Below are positions 36,190 through 45,081 of a stretch of DNA of 64,000 nt, piece by piece. Origin of the DNA: Mesorhizobium norvegicum (GTDB lineage Bacteria > Pseudomonadota > Alphaproteobacteria > Rhizobiales > Rhizobiaceae); assembly GCF_004919685.1 (NCBI RefSeq), contig NZ_SMYZ01000060.1, forward strand, positions 1 to 64,000, in the 5' to 3' direction. The notes below the pieces were generated by a model that searched no databases, was not told the origin of the DNA, and saw only the letters and a program-made list of their open reading frames with translations. Position numbers and translations under genes: made by a program. How positions within the stretch are numbered: the stretch's first letter is position 1; the number at the start of each line of letters is the position of its first letter.

Positions 36190-37215
36190 TCAGAACCAGA
36201 CGTCGCTGAGGCGATGGCCGCGTGGATAAGGGTCTGTCGGGTCGAGGCCATATTGGCCGATGCTGGTGATCCAGGCCTGTCCGGCGATGGTGACGACGAC
36301 GGCGTCGCGATCGCCGACGCGCGCATTGGCGATCACGCGGGAATCGAAATGGGTCCCGATGATCGACTTGTTGCGGAACAGCTCGCCCTTGGCGATCTGG
36401 CCCTTTGCCGACATCACCGCCAGCCGCCCGGTGGTGCCGGTGCCTGTCGGCGAGCGGTCGAGCCTGCCATGCAGGCACACCGTGCCGTTGATGCTTTCCA
36501 CGCGCCCGTCGACGCGCTCGATCGGGCCTTCGAAAATCACGTTGGACACGTCGCGGATCTTCGCGTTCTCCGGATGCACGACAACGAGCTGCTCGTTGAC
36601 CGCCTTCTTGATGCGTTGGCCCATCAACGACATCTGGTGGGCCTCGTCGGGTTTGACAGTGAAGCCGAGTGCGCGCGCATTGACATGGGCGAAAGTCATG
36701 CCGCCGTAGGAGGTGTCGACGGTGATCGTGCCGAGCCCCTCGACTTCGACATGCGTGTCGAGGTGGAAGGCGAAAGCCGGCACATTGGTGAACTCCACCT
36801 GCTTCACCTTGCCGTTCTCGCAGAGGCAGCGCACCTCGATCATGCCGGCCGGCGCTTCCATGCGTAGCCGCGTCTCGGGTTCCTTCATCGGCACCATGCC
36901 CGTCTCCAGCGCGACGGTGGCGACGCAGATGGTGTTGGAGCCCGACATGGGTGGGTATTCGGTGCTTTCGAGGATCACATAGCCGAGGTCGGCCGAGCGA
37001 TCGCAGGGCGGCAGGATGATGTTGGCGTTGACGTAGGGCGCGCCGCGCGGTTCGAAGAGAACGAGCCCGCGTATGTCATCCATATGCTCTTGCAGATATT
37101 CCTTCTTTTCGAACATGGTCTTGCCGGGCACGTCCATGACGCCACCGGTGATCACATTGCCGACCTCTCCCTCGGCATGGCAGCCGACGACCGTGAATGT
37201 TCTTGACCAGCGCAT
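36190..37215 (-). CDS. Proline racemase-family protein lacking both catalytic cysteines
   Basis: 341 residues of the proline racemase/hydroxyproline epimerase/trans-3-hydroxyproline dehydratase family. The first catalytic position, normally Cys in MCGH, is Ser91 in MSGSNT, and the following His is also lost. The second, normally Cys in DRSPCGTGT, is Thr257 in DRSPTGTGT. A Thr at the second site occurs in trans-3-hydroxyproline dehydratases, but those keep the first Cys. Racemisation by the two-cysteine mechanism is therefore excluded; dehydration or another proton-transfer reaction is possible. It follows an Ldh-family reductase gene by 54 bp in the same operon, the partner expected for pyrroline-2-carboxylate reduction. 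Confidence 0.82.
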   Translation of the reverse strand: MRWSRTFTVVGCHAEGEVGNVITGGVMDVPGKTMFEKKEYLQEHMDDIRGLVLFEPRGAPYVNANIILPPCDRSADLGYVILESTEYPPMSGSNTICVATVALETGMVPMKEPETRLRMEAPAGMIEVRCLCENGKVKQVEFTNVPAFAFHLDTHVEVEGLGTITVDTSYGGMTFAHVNARALGFTVKPDEAHQMSLMGQRIKKAVNEQLVVVHPENAKIRDVSNVIFEGPIERVDGRVESINGTVCLHGRLDRSPTGTGTTGRLAVMSAKGQIAKGELFRNKSIIGTHFDSRVIANARVGDRDAVVVTIAGQAWITSIGQYGLDPTDPYPRGHRLSDVWF

Positions 37216-37269
37216 TTTTTCTCCCTTTCCGTTTGATGACCAGAGCCCGAGTAGGGCGAACGGATCCCT

Positions 37270-38301
37270 TCAAACGCTGCCGAGTCCTCGTTCGAGAAAA
37301 CGGTCGAGCTGTTCGATCTCCTGAGCTGAGAGGCTGATGCCCTCTCTCTCCGATGTCGCACGGGCAAGGAACCGCCGCTGCGAGGGCAGGCGTGCACCCT
37401 GGCCAAGGATCGCCTCGAACAGAGCTTCAGCACGGCCCAGCGGATTGCCGGGACGGCCGGCGGCGAAGGCTTGCGGCGAAAAGGCGATGATCAGCTCTCC
37501 ATGCGATGGATAAAGCGTCGTGGTGCCGAGCAGATCGAGCGCCTCGGGGCTTGTCAGGTCGCCGATCATGATCCCGGCGAGCAGCTCGATCATCGTCGCG
37601 ATGGCGGAGCCCTTGTGCCCGCCGAAGGAAAGCATGGCGCCCGCCAGGGCCGCTTCGGGATCTGTCGTCGGCCTGCCATCGACATCGATCGCCCAGCCTT
37701 CCGGCAGCTTCTTGCCGGCCCGGCGATGAAGCTCGATCTCGCCCCGCGCGGCAACCGAGGTCGCGAAGTCGAAAACATAAGGCGGCTGTCCTTCTCGCGG
37801 CCAGCCGAAGGCAAAGGGATTGGTCCCTAGCAGGGGACTGTTGCCGCCAGTCGGGGCGACGGTGGCATAGCTGGGGCACATGGCCAGGCCGGCAAGGCCG
37901 GCTTGCGTCAAGGCTTCGACCTCCGCCCAAAGAGCGGAAAAATGCACCGCATCGTTGATCGCTAGCGCGGCAAGGCCGCAGGCGCGGGCCCGCTCGACCA
38001 GCACCGGCAGGCCCAGCTCGAAGGCCGGGTTGGCGAAGCCGCCCTTGGCATCCACTTTTACGATGGCGGGCGCGTCCTGCGGCAGCAACTCGGGCACTGC
38101 TTCCGGTTTCACCTTCCCGGCCTTGATCGTCCGCAGGGCGCCTTCGATCCGGTAGATACCATGTGACTTGCAGGCGTCGCGTTCCGCCGCGACGATGACC
38201 CTTGTGATGGCACTGACCTGGATGGGATTCACTCCGGCCTTGCGGAAAATCGCATCGACGCGCTCATGCAAGGCATCGACGGTGAGAACGGTATTGCTCA
38301 T
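37270..38301 (-). CDS. Malate/L-lactate dehydrogenase-family reductase
   Basis: 343 residues of the Ldh_2 family, which includes Delta1-piperideine/pyrroline-2-carboxylate reductase (DpkA), ureidoglycolate and sulfolactate dehydrogenases. Blocks are ERDACKSHGIYRIEGAL, AINDAVHFSALWAEVE, GGNSPLLGTNPFAFGWP, DFATSVAARGEIE and SFGGHKGSAIATMIELLAG. With a proline racemase-family neighbour the best guess is NADPH-dependent reduction of a cyclic imino acid to L-proline or a homologue. ATG 38301 begins family similarity. It lies 38 bp downstream of the epoxide hydrolase gene. Confidence 0.83.
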   Translation of the reverse strand: MSNTVLTVDALHERVDAIFRKAGVNPIQVSAITRVIVAAERDACKSHGIYRIEGALRTIKAGKVKPEAVPELLPQDAPAIVKVDAKGGFANPAFELGLPVLVERARACGLAALAINDAVHFSALWAEVEALTQAGLAGLAMCPSYATVAPTGGNSPLLGTNPFAFGWPREGQPPYVFDFATSVAARGEIELHRRAGKKLPEGWAIDVDGRPTTDPEAALAGAMLSFGGHKGSAIATMIELLAGIMIGDLTSPEALDLLGTTTLYPSHGELIIAFSPQAFAAGRPGNPLGRAEALFEAILGQGARLPSQRRFLARATSEREGISLSAQEIEQLDRFLERGLGSV

Positions 38302-38339
38302 TTCTGGCCTTCGGGTTTGGCTGCGCGCAAACGCTGCCT

Positions 38340-39503
38340 TTAAAAATCCAGACCACCGGCAAAGGCTCTTAAATCCTGTGCAAGCAAAGCGGGCTGCTCG
38401 AGGGCTGCGAAATGACCACCGCGCGGCATCGCTGTCCACTGGCGGATGTCCTTGAAGACGCGCTCGACCCAGCTCCTTGGCGGCATCGGCAGCTCTTTGG
38501 GAAACAAAGCCACCGCAAGCGGGACGTCGATCGCCGTGCCGGGCGGGAATGCAAGCGGGCGGGCGCGCGTTTCCCAATAGAGCCGCATCGACGAAGCGGC
38601 GGTCCGGGTGAACCAGTAAAGCGAGATGTTGGCGAGCATGTCGTCCTGTGAAAGAGCGGCCTTGCCCAGATCGCCATCGCAATCGCTCCAGTCGCGGAAT
38701 TTTTCGATCATCCAGGCGGCCAGTCCGACCGGCGAATCCGTCAGCCCGTAGGCAAGCGTTTGCGGACGCGTGCCTTGAATATGGCCGTACGCGCCATGAA
38801 GATCCGCCCATGCGGCCTTCCGTTCCAGGAAGGCGCGCTCTTCCGACGTCAAGTCGCCGGCCGGACCCGGGTCGTGCGGGGGTGAGAATGAGCCGGGGAT
38901 GAAATTCAGATGCACCCCGGCGAGACTGTCTGGATGCGCGTGTGCCAGACATGTCGACACGCTGGCGCCCAGATCGCCTCCCTGGGCGAGATATCGCTCA
39001 TAGCCGAGTCGGTTCATCAACTCGGCCCAAAGGTCGGCAATTGTGAACAGGTTGAGACCAGGCCTGGTCGGCCGGCTTGAAAAGCCATAGCCGGGAATCG
39101 ATGGGACCACGACATTGAAGGCATCCGCCTGTCTTCCGCCATGCGAAAGCGGGTCGGACAGAAGCGGGATCAGCCTATGAAATTCGAAGACGCTGCCTGG
39201 CCAGCCATGGGTGAGTAAGACCGTTCTGCCGGTCGCAACAGCGGCGCGCGCATGGATGAAATGGATGGTTTCGCCGCCGATATCCGTCTGGTAGTGCGGA
39301 TGGATGGTCCAGGCGGCTTCCTGCTTGCGCCAGTCGAAGCCGGTGCGCCAGTGCTGCATAAGTCGCCGCAGTTCCTCATGCTCTGTTCCCTGCGCCCAGC
39401 CTATTGCCTGCAACTGGTCCGGCTCGCGCCAGTTTGAGATGCGATTCCTCAAATCGTCGATTTCGGACTGGGCAATCTCGATCGTGAAGGGGCGAATTTT
39501 CAT
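38340..39503 (-). CDS. Epoxide hydrolase-family alpha/beta hydrolase (EHN domain)
   Basis: 387 residues. The N-terminal EHN domain (about 1-110: PFTIEIAQSEIDDLRNRI, DWRKQEAAWTIHPHYQTDI) precedes an alpha/beta hydrolase core with oxyanion motif HGWPG (99-103), nucleophile Asp177 in QGGDLGAS and the C-terminal His in GGHFAALE. This is the microsomal/juvenile hormone epoxide hydrolase architecture. The start overlaps the PxpC stop (ATGA), so it is in the operon, although an epoxide step is unexpected beside oxoprolinase genes; it might hydrolyse another ester-like or epoxide intermediate. Confidence 0.82.
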   Translation of the reverse strand: MKIRPFTIEIAQSEIDDLRNRISNWREPDQLQAIGWAQGTEHEELRRLMQHWRTGFDWRKQEAAWTIHPHYQTDIGGETIHFIHARAAVATGRTVLLTHGWPGSVFEFHRLIPLLSDPLSHGGRQADAFNVVVPSIPGYGFSSRPTRPGLNLFTIADLWAELMNRLGYERYLAQGGDLGASVSTCLAHAHPDSLAGVHLNFIPGSFSPPHDPGPAGDLTSEERAFLERKAAWADLHGAYGHIQGTRPQTLAYGLTDSPVGLAAWMIEKFRDWSDCDGDLGKAALSQDDMLANISLYWFTRTAASSMRLYWETRARPLAFPPGTAIDVPLAVALFPKELPMPPRSWVERVFKDIRQWTAMPRGGHFAALEQPALLAQDLRAFAGGLDF

Positions 39504-40471
39504 GGGGCCCTCTGCTCGCCGACCATGAGGTTCCGGGCGGCGATAAAGTCGCGACGACGCTGCCGATTCGCGCGAAGCGCTTCTGTCGACGCTTCGATCG
39601 AGACCGCTGAGAAACGCAGGCGCGCGCCGACCGGCGCTTGCGCCAGCCGCCAGAAATCGGCTTCGATCACCGTAACGATCTTCGGATAGCCGCCGCACGT
39701 GTTGGCATCAGCAAGCTGGATGATCGGCTGGCCGGACGGCGGCACCTGGACGGTGCCCGGCACGATGCCATGCGACAGCAATTCCAGCGGTGAAAGGAGC
39801 GAAAGCGTCTCGCCGGAAAGGCGGTATCCCATACGGTTGGCGTCGTTGGTGATGCTCCATTCGCTGCCGGTGAAAGCCGCCTGGGCCTCCGGCGTGAAGG
39901 CGTCGAATTCGGCGGCCGGCAGAACCCGCAATTCGATTACCGAGGCCGCCGCGCCTCGTCGCTCCTCCAGCGCTGCGCCAAACCCGCCCGCGGGAAGGCG
40001 GCATTGCGCAGGGTTGAGCGCAAGCCTGTCGCCGCGCGACAGGCCGCGTCCGGTGAGCCCGCCGAAACTGCCTTTCACATCCGTCGCGCGCGACCCCATG
40101 ACGGGCGGCAGATCGAGCCCGCCGGCAAAGGCGACATAGGAACGCGCACCGACGCGCGGGGCTTCAAGGACAAGGGTCTCGCCGGCGCGGATCGTCATCG
40201 CCCACCAGGGTGGGCAGGGCCGGTCGCCGACGCTGACGGCGCAATCGGCGCCGGTGATGGCGACGGCGGTGTCGACATGCGTGCGCAGCCTGAACGGATG
40301 AAGCGCGACCTCGATCCCGGCAGCCGAGGGATCATTGCCCAGCATGAGATTGGCGATCGCCAGCGCTTGCCTGTCCATGGCGCCGCCATGGGTGACCCCC
40401 AGCGCCAGATGACCGGGCCGGCCGAGATCCTGGACCGTGTTCGGCAGGCCGGTGGTGAGGATCTCGATCAT
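39500..40471 (-). CDS. pxpC: 5-oxoprolinase subunit C / AHS2 carboxyltransferase-like
   Basis: 323 residues of the KipA/AHS2 family: TVQDLGRPGHLALGVTHGGAMD, GNDPSAAGIEV, VAFAGGLDLPPVMGSRATD, SNDANRMGYRL-like segment (TNDANRMGYRL) and GIVPGTVQVPPSGQPIIQLADANTCGGYPK. Together with PxpB it forms the complex that opens 5-oxoproline. The same pair of domains forms the carboxyltransferase part of urea carboxylase, which suggests partnership with the AccC/AccB genes of the facing operon. It overlaps pxpB and the epoxide hydrolase gene by 4 bp each. Confidence 0.87.
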   Translation of the reverse strand: MIEILTTGLPNTVQDLGRPGHLALGVTHGGAMDRQALAIANLMLGNDPSAAGIEVALHPFRLRTHVDTAVAITGADCAVSVGDRPCPPWWAMTIRAGETLVLEAPRVGARSYVAFAGGLDLPPVMGSRATDVKGSFGGLTGRGLSRGDRLALNPAQCRLPAGGFGAALEERRGAAASVIELRVLPAAEFDAFTPEAQAAFTGSEWSITNDANRMGYRLSGETLSLLSPLELLSHGIVPGTVQVPPSGQPIIQLADANTCGGYPKIVTVIEADFWRLAQAPVGARLRFSAVSIEASTEALRANRQRRRDFIAARNLMVGEQRAP

Positions 40472-41130
40472 GCCTCGATCCCTGCGATTGCGAAGCGGAT
40501 CTTGTCTCCGGGTCTGAGCAGCACGGGCAATTCCGCTTCGGCGTTGAACAGCTTCACGTCGGTATGGCCGATTATGTGCCATCCGGACGGTGCGGTCATC
40601 GGCATGATACCCGCTTGCGCGCCACCAATGATGACGGCGCCCTCAATGACTTTGAGGCGAGGCGTGCTGCGCCTTGCCCAGGCAAGCCGCGGGTCGAGAC
40701 CGGACAGATAGGGAAAGCCCGGCATGGCGCCGATGGCGGCGACGGTGTAGGTGGCCGCCACGTGACGCCTGACGATCTCGTCGACAGACAGGCCGCAATG
40801 CGCGGCCCAGCCGGCGAGATCCTCGCCGCTCGCGCCGCCATAGCTGACGGGAATGGTATGATGCGTGCCCACAACCGCGTGGGCATCGGTGGCGGCCCAG
40901 AGCGACATGAGCTGACCGCCGACGCTGTGGGCGTCCGTAGCGAGCGGGTCAAACACCACCAGCAGGTTGTTCATGCCGGGAACGGCCTCGCGCACCCCCT
41001 CGAGACTCAGCGCGGCATTCGCCACCGCCCAGACCAGTTCCTGGGTGGCATCATCGAAAGCCCCCTTCGCGCCATCAAGCAGCAGCGCGCCTGATCCCGC
41101 AAGACTGATGTGGGGCGTACCGACAACCAT
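40468..41130 (-). CDS. pxpB: 5-oxoprolinase subunit B / AHS1 (KipI family)
   Basis: 220 residues: an N-terminal ferredoxin-like part (NAALSLEGVREAVPGMNNLLVVFDP) and a C-terminal cyclophilin-like part with HTIPVSYGGASGEDL, GAMPGFPYLSGLDPRLAWARR and APSGWHIIGHT. The last motifs are highly diagnostic for PxpB/KipI and allophanate hydrolase subunit 1. It is cotranscribed with pxpC (4-bp overlap), 6 bp after an SDR gene. The partner PxpA is encoded in the convergent operon. Confidence 0.88.
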   Translation of the reverse strand: MVVGTPHISLAGSGALLLDGAKGAFDDATQELVWAVANAALSLEGVREAVPGMNNLLVVFDPLATDAHSVGGQLMSLWAATDAHAVVGTHHTIPVSYGGASGEDLAGWAAHCGLSVDEIVRRHVAATYTVAAIGAMPGFPYLSGLDPRLAWARRSTPRLKVIEGAVIIGGAQAGIMPMTAPSGWHIIGHTDVKLFNAEAELPVLLRPGDKIRFAIAGIEA

Positions 41131-41136
41131 GGGCGG

Positions 41137-41913
41137 TCAGTCCTTTACCGGCACCGTATAATTCAAGATCAGGCGACCGCCATCCGGATAGATGGTTTGG
41201 CCGACAATGTAGGAGGCGTCGTCGCTGGCCAGGAAGGATGCGACGCTGGCGATCTCCGAAGGTTCGCCACAGCGGCCGCTCGGCGTGCGCGACAGGATGG
41301 TCTGGCGCTGCGCTTCGCTGGCCATGACGGAACTCTTGACCATATCGGTCAGGATGGTGCCGGGGCCGATGGCGTTGACGCGGATGTTATGCGGGATCAA
41401 TCCGACGGCCATCACCGCCGTCAACTGCTTGATGCCACCCTTGGACACGGCATAGGCGACCGAATTGGGAATGGCCAGAATGGCGTTGATCGACGACATG
41501 TTGATGATCGAGCCGCCGCGTCCCTGCGCGATCATGGCTCTTGCCGCGGCCTGCCCGAGAAGGAAGGGCGCCTTGAGATTGACGCGCTGAACCAAGTCGA
41601 AGGCCTCCTCGGGGAAGTCGACGAAATCGTCCAGATGGATGATGCCGGCATTGTTGATGAGCACGTCGACACCGCCGAAGCTTTGCATGGCCTTGGCAAT
41701 GATGCCGTCGGCCATGTCCCTGCTGATTTCGGAAAGGTCGGCGGACAGCCAGACGGCGCGCTCGCCAAGACGTTCGGCATGCTCGCGCCCGCGATCGGCC
41801 TGCACATCGACAAGCACAACCTTGGCGCCATCGGCATGAAAGCGCTCGGCGCAGGCAAGGCCCAGGCCTTGTGCCGCCCCGGTAACGATCACGACTTTTC
41901 CTGCGTGCTTCAC
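41137..41913 (-). CDS. SDR-family oxidoreductase
   Basis: 258 residues: VTGAAQGLGLA, NNAGIIHLDDFVD, NMSSINAILA and AYAVSKGGIK give the full SDR catalytic set. The C-terminus (YPDGGRLILNYTVPVK) marks it as a paralogue of the SDR at 28485. GTG 41913 with AAAGGGA upstream is preferred; ATG 41943 lies almost on the operator palindrome at 41947-41961. It is the first gene of the minus-strand operon SDR-pxpB-pxpC-epoxide hydrolase-reductase-racemase-like. Confidence 0.85.
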   Translation of the reverse strand: MKHAGKVVIVTGAAQGLGLACAERFHADGAKVVLVDVQADRGREHAERLGERAVWLSADLSEISRDMADGIIAKAMQSFGGVDVLINNAGIIHLDDFVDFPEEAFDLVQRVNLKAPFLLGQAAARAMIAQGRGGSIINMSSINAILAIPNSVAYAVSKGGIKQLTAVMAVGLIPHNIRVNAIGPGTILTDMVKSSVMASEAQRQTILSRTPSGRCGEPSEIASVASFLASDDASYIVGQTIYPDGGRLILNYTVPVKD

Positions 41914-41946
41914 GACCCAAATCCCTTTTACGATTTTCGACATTTA

Positions 41947-41961
41947 TGGATATGTTATCCA
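41947..41961. promoter_or_regulatory. GntR-type operator palindrome
   Basis: TGGATA-tgt-TATCCA, a perfect 6-3-6 palindrome just upstream of the SDR-pxpBC operon. Its half-site is the same as in ATTGGATA at 31757, 31852 (complement) and 42108. Confidence 0.6.
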
Positions 41962-42107
41962 ACTTATCTTGAACTTCGACGCCATTGCAAGCCCGGATGA
42001 ATGGCTGTCGGATGACCGCATTAGGCCGCCACACAGCGGTTTGTGGCAGTCTTGGCTTTTTTCAGAGGACTATCCGCAAGTCGGTTGACTCTGCCGATTT
42101 AATTGTG

Positions 42108-42116
42108 ATTGGATAC
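42108..42116. promoter_or_regulatory. GntR-type half-site before the RraA-like gene
   Basis: ATTGGATAC, identical to 31757-31765, lies inside a looser inverted repeat TGTGATT...ATTCACA and 40 bases upstream of the RraA-like gene start. Confidence 0.45.
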
Positions 42117-42155
42117 TATATTCACAAAAGAGCGCCGACAGCGGGAGAGCGGGAG

Positions 42156-42791
42156 ATGGCAGATGCACCTCAGGAAAGCGAACTGATCGACGCGTTCCGC
42201 GCTCTTGCGACGCCGTTGATCAGCGACAATCTCGCTCGTGTCCCCGGGGCTGTCGGGTTGCGGCCGTTTCATCGGGTGAGCGGCGTCATGGCGGGGAGGG
42301 CGCTGACGGTCAGGACCCGCCCCGGCGACAACCAGTTCATCCATCGCGCACTCGATCTGTTGCAACCCGGAGACGTCATCGTCGTCGACGGCGGTGGCTA
42401 TGAGGGGCGCGCGCTGGTCGGCGAAATCATGACAAGTGTCGCGGCGTCGCGCGGCGCCGCAGGCATTGTCATCGACGGCGCCATCCGCGATGCCGGCGCC
42501 ATCGGCCGCAGCGCGTTTCCATGCTTCGCGCGGTCGGCCATCCATCTCGGGCCTTACAAGGATGGTCCAGGAGCCATCAATGTTCCCGTCTGCATAGGCG
42601 GCATGGTCGTCGGTCCGGGTGACATCGTCGTGGGCGACGAGGATGGCGTCGTGGCATTTCCAATCGACGGTGCCGCGGCCTTGCTGGCCGCTGTCCGGGC
42701 GCAGGAGGCCCGCGAGGCCGAGATCATGCAGAGCATTCGGGAGAACCGCTATCAGGGAGCCTATGCCCGGGCCTCCGGCGGCAGTCACTGA
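42156..42791 (+). CDS. RraA-family protein (HMG/CHA aldolase-like)
   Basis: 211 residues: LISDNLARVPGAVGLRPFH, GRALTVRTRPGDN, GDVIVVDGGG, GEIMTSVAASRGAAGIVIDGAIRD, GGMVVGPGDIVVGDEDGVV. These are the family's substrate and metal regions (GEIMTSVAASRG, IDGAIRD). Members are either RNase E inhibitors or class II aldolases for 4-hydroxy-4-methyl-2-oxoglutarate and oxaloacetate decarboxylases. In this catabolic setting a dicarboxylic oxo acid aldolase or decarboxylase is likelier. ATG 42156 follows GCGGGAG. It is divergent from the SDR-pxp operon and precedes the LIV transporter. Confidence 0.83.
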   Translation: MADAPQESELIDAFRALATPLISDNLARVPGAVGLRPFHRVSGVMAGRALTVRTRPGDNQFIHRALDLLQPGDVIVVDGGGYEGRALVGEIMTSVAASRGAAGIVIDGAIRDAGAIGRSAFPCFARSAIHLGPYKDGPGAINVPVCIGGMVVGPGDIVVGDEDGVVAFPIDGAAALLAAVRAQEAREAEIMQSIRENRYQGAYARASGGSH

Positions 42792-42940
42792 TCTGCCGGG
42801 TCGGTCCTTGCCGGAGACAAATCGCGTGGCCGGCTGGCGATCTTGCTCAACATAACCGCTCCGCAGCTAACCGAGGGGCGAAACAATGCATTTCGGGCAC
42901 GCCGCCTGGATGCGCCAACAGGGGAAAATGGAGAGAATTA

Positions 42941-44050
42941 ATGGTTGTTTCCTTCAAGAGGCTAGCTTGTGCCATCGCCCTTGCCGGGCTGGCTCTGACC
43001 ACGATGGCCGCGGCTGCCGACATCAAGATCGGCATCGTGGCTCCCATGACTGGCCAACTGGCCAGTGAGGGGCAGGATATGGAGAACGCCGTGAAGATGG
43101 CGATCGATGCCGCCAACGCCAAAGGCGGCGTCAACGGCGACAAGATCACCACCACGACCGCCGATGACGCCTGCGATCCGCAGCAGGCGGTGACCGCGGG
43201 CAGCAAGCTTGTCTCCGAAGGCGTGACCGCCATCGTCGGCGGCTACTGCTCGGGCGCCGTCTTGCCGACATTGAAGATCTATGGTGACGCCGGCATTCCG
43301 TTCGTCATCATCGGAGCGAATTCGACCAAGCTGGTCGCCGCCAATCAGGGCAATGCCTTCCTCGCCAATTCAACCGGCGACATGCAGGCGGCAACCGCCG
43401 TCGAGCTCTTCAAGAAGAACGGCTACAAGAAGATCGCGGTCGTGGACGAAGGCGATGCCTATTCGTCCGACCTGGCCAAGCTGACCGCCGAAGCCTTCAA
43501 GAGCGCAGGCGGCGAAATTGCCGCCAAGGAGACCACCACCGCCGGCGAGCAGGACTATTCGGCGGTCGTCACCAAGATCAAGTCAAGCGGCGCCGACGCT
43601 GTCTTCTGGACCGCCTATCATGCCGGCGGTGCACTGCTCACCAAGCAGCTTCGGCAGGCCGGGTTCCAGGGCGGCATTGTGCTCGGCGACGGCAACAATT
43701 CGCCGGAATATCTGGAAATCGCCGGCTCGGCCGGTGAGGGCGTGTATCTGCTGTCCCCGCCCACCGTCGACCTCTTGTCTGGCGCCGCCGACTTCAAGGC
43801 CAAGTACAAGGAAGCCTATGGCCGCGACGCCGGCGCCTATGCGGCTCTCTCCCATGATGTGGGCGACCTGATCGTCGATGCGATCACGCGGGCCAAATCG
43901 GGTGATCAGAAGGCGATCATCGAGGCGCTCAAGGCGAGCGACTTCAAGGGCCTTGCCGGTGAAATCAAGTTCACCGACAAGAACACGCTCCAGACCTCAA
44001 ACTTCCGCCCGGTGATTGCAAAGGGCGGCAAGTGGGTGGCTGTCGAATAA
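42941..44050 (+). CDS. LIV-type ABC transporter substrate-binding protein
   Basis: 369 residues. A Sec signal peptide (LACAIALAGLALTTMAAAA) is followed by the LivJ-like fold: IKIGIVAPMTGQLASEGQDM, DDACDPQQAV, GGYCSGAVLPTLKIY, EGVYLLSPPT. It has a normal length for hydrophobic amino acid binding proteins. GGAGAG precedes ATG 42941. A strong hairpin follows its stop, typical of a highly expressed binding protein. Its ligand should be the substrate of the adjacent pxp/biotin carboxylase pathway, an amino or imino acid. Confidence 0.88.
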   Translation: MVVSFKRLACAIALAGLALTTMAAAADIKIGIVAPMTGQLASEGQDMENAVKMAIDAANAKGGVNGDKITTTTADDACDPQQAVTAGSKLVSEGVTAIVGGYCSGAVLPTLKIYGDAGIPFVIIGANSTKLVAANQGNAFLANSTGDMQAATAVELFKKNGYKKIAVVDEGDAYSSDLAKLTAEAFKSAGGEIAAKETTTAGEQDYSAVVTKIKSSGADAVFWTAYHAGGALLTKQLRQAGFQGGIVLGDGNNSPEYLEIAGSAGEGVYLLSPPTVDLLSGAADFKAKYKEAYGRDAGAYAALSHDVGDLIVDAITRAKSGDQKAIIEALKASDFKGLAGEIKFTDKNTLQTSNFRPVIAKGGKWVAVE

Positions 44051-44063
44051 AGGCGAACCAGAT

Positions 44064-44100
44064 TGACGCCGAGGCCGGCCTTGTGGCGGCCTCGGCGTCA
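44064..44100 (+). promoter_or_regulatory. Intercistronic hairpin after the binding-protein gene
   Basis: A perfect 14-bp stem (TGACGCCGAGGCCG and its complement) with a 9-base loop and no T-run. It probably stabilises the binding-protein message or partly terminates, giving more binding protein than permease. Confidence 0.65.
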
Positions 44101-44169
44101 CCGCCGATTGTCTGGCGCGCCGACGCTGCGCCCAGGCAAGACTTTTTCAATTCTGCCCCCGGAGCATCA

Positions 44170-45081
44170 ATGACGCTCGACCTGGTTATTCAGCAACTGG
44201 TGAACGGTCTTATCGTCGGCTCGTTCTATGCCCTGATCGCGCTTGGCTACAGCATGGTCTTCGGCGTCATCAAGCTCCTGAATTTTGCCCATGGCGACAT
44301 CTACATGAATGGCGCCTTCGTCGGCCTCATCGTGTTTTCCTTCGTCGGCATATGGGTCGGCAATGGCTGGTTGGGCGTGGTCTGCGCCCTGCTGGTGTCG
44401 ATGTTGGTCGTCGGCTTGCTCGGCGTTGTCATCGAACGCTTCGCCTATCGGCCGATGCGCAATGCGCCGCGCCTCTCCATCCTGATCACGGCGCTCGGTG
44501 CGTCGATGGTGCTGAACGGCACCGCACTCGCCCTGACAGGCGGGCGGCATTATGCCTTCAACACGGACCTCGGTTTTGCCGGCGTCGATATTTCCACCGT
44601 TCACATCACCTACACGCAGATGGTGCTGGTGGCCGCCTCCATCGCTCTTATGGCCGGCATGCAGGCCTTTGTCTCACGCACCATGTACGGCAAGGCGATG
44701 CGCGCGGTGTCCATCGACATGGGGGCTAGCCGCCTGATGGGCATCGATGTCGACCGGGTGATCGCCTTGACCTTCTTCATGGGTTCGGCGCTCGCCGCCG
44801 GCGGCGGGGTCATGGCCGGCGCCTATTATGGCAGTGTCCATTTCTTCATGGGCTTCATCATGGGGCTCAAGGCCTTCACCGCCGCTGTCATAGGCGGGAT
44901 CGGCAGCGTGCCGGGCGCCATGCTCGGCGGATTGCTGCTCGGCCTGCTCGAGGCTTTCGGCTCGTCCTTGCCCTTCGTCGGATCGGAGTGGCGTGACGTC
45001 TTCGTGTTCGGGACCCTGATCCTGTTCCTTGTGTTCAAGCCGACCGGCCTTCTTGGTCGCTCTGTCGTGGAGCGGGTGTGA
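44170..45081 (+). CDS. LIV-type ABC transporter permease (LivH-like)
   Basis: 303 residues, about eight membrane spans. Family blocks are NGLIVGSFYALIALGYSMVFG, LLNFAHGDIYM, MRNAPRLSILITALGASM and GLKAFTAAVIGGIGSVPGAMLGG. It forms the inner-membrane channel with LivM. The start ATG 44170 follows GGAGCATCA. It overlaps livM by 4 bp. Confidence 0.88.
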   Translation: MTLDLVIQQLVNGLIVGSFYALIALGYSMVFGVIKLLNFAHGDIYMNGAFVGLIVFSFVGIWVGNGWLGVVCALLVSMLVVGLLGVVIERFAYRPMRNAPRLSILITALGASMVLNGTALALTGGRHYAFNTDLGFAGVDISTVHITYTQMVLVAASIALMAGMQAFVSRTMYGKAMRAVSIDMGASRLMGIDVDRVIALTFFMGSALAAGGGVMAGAYYGSVHFFMGFIMGLKAFTAAVIGGIGSVPGAMLGGLLLGLLEAFGSSLPFVGSEWRDVFVFGTLILFLVFKPTGLLGRSVVERV

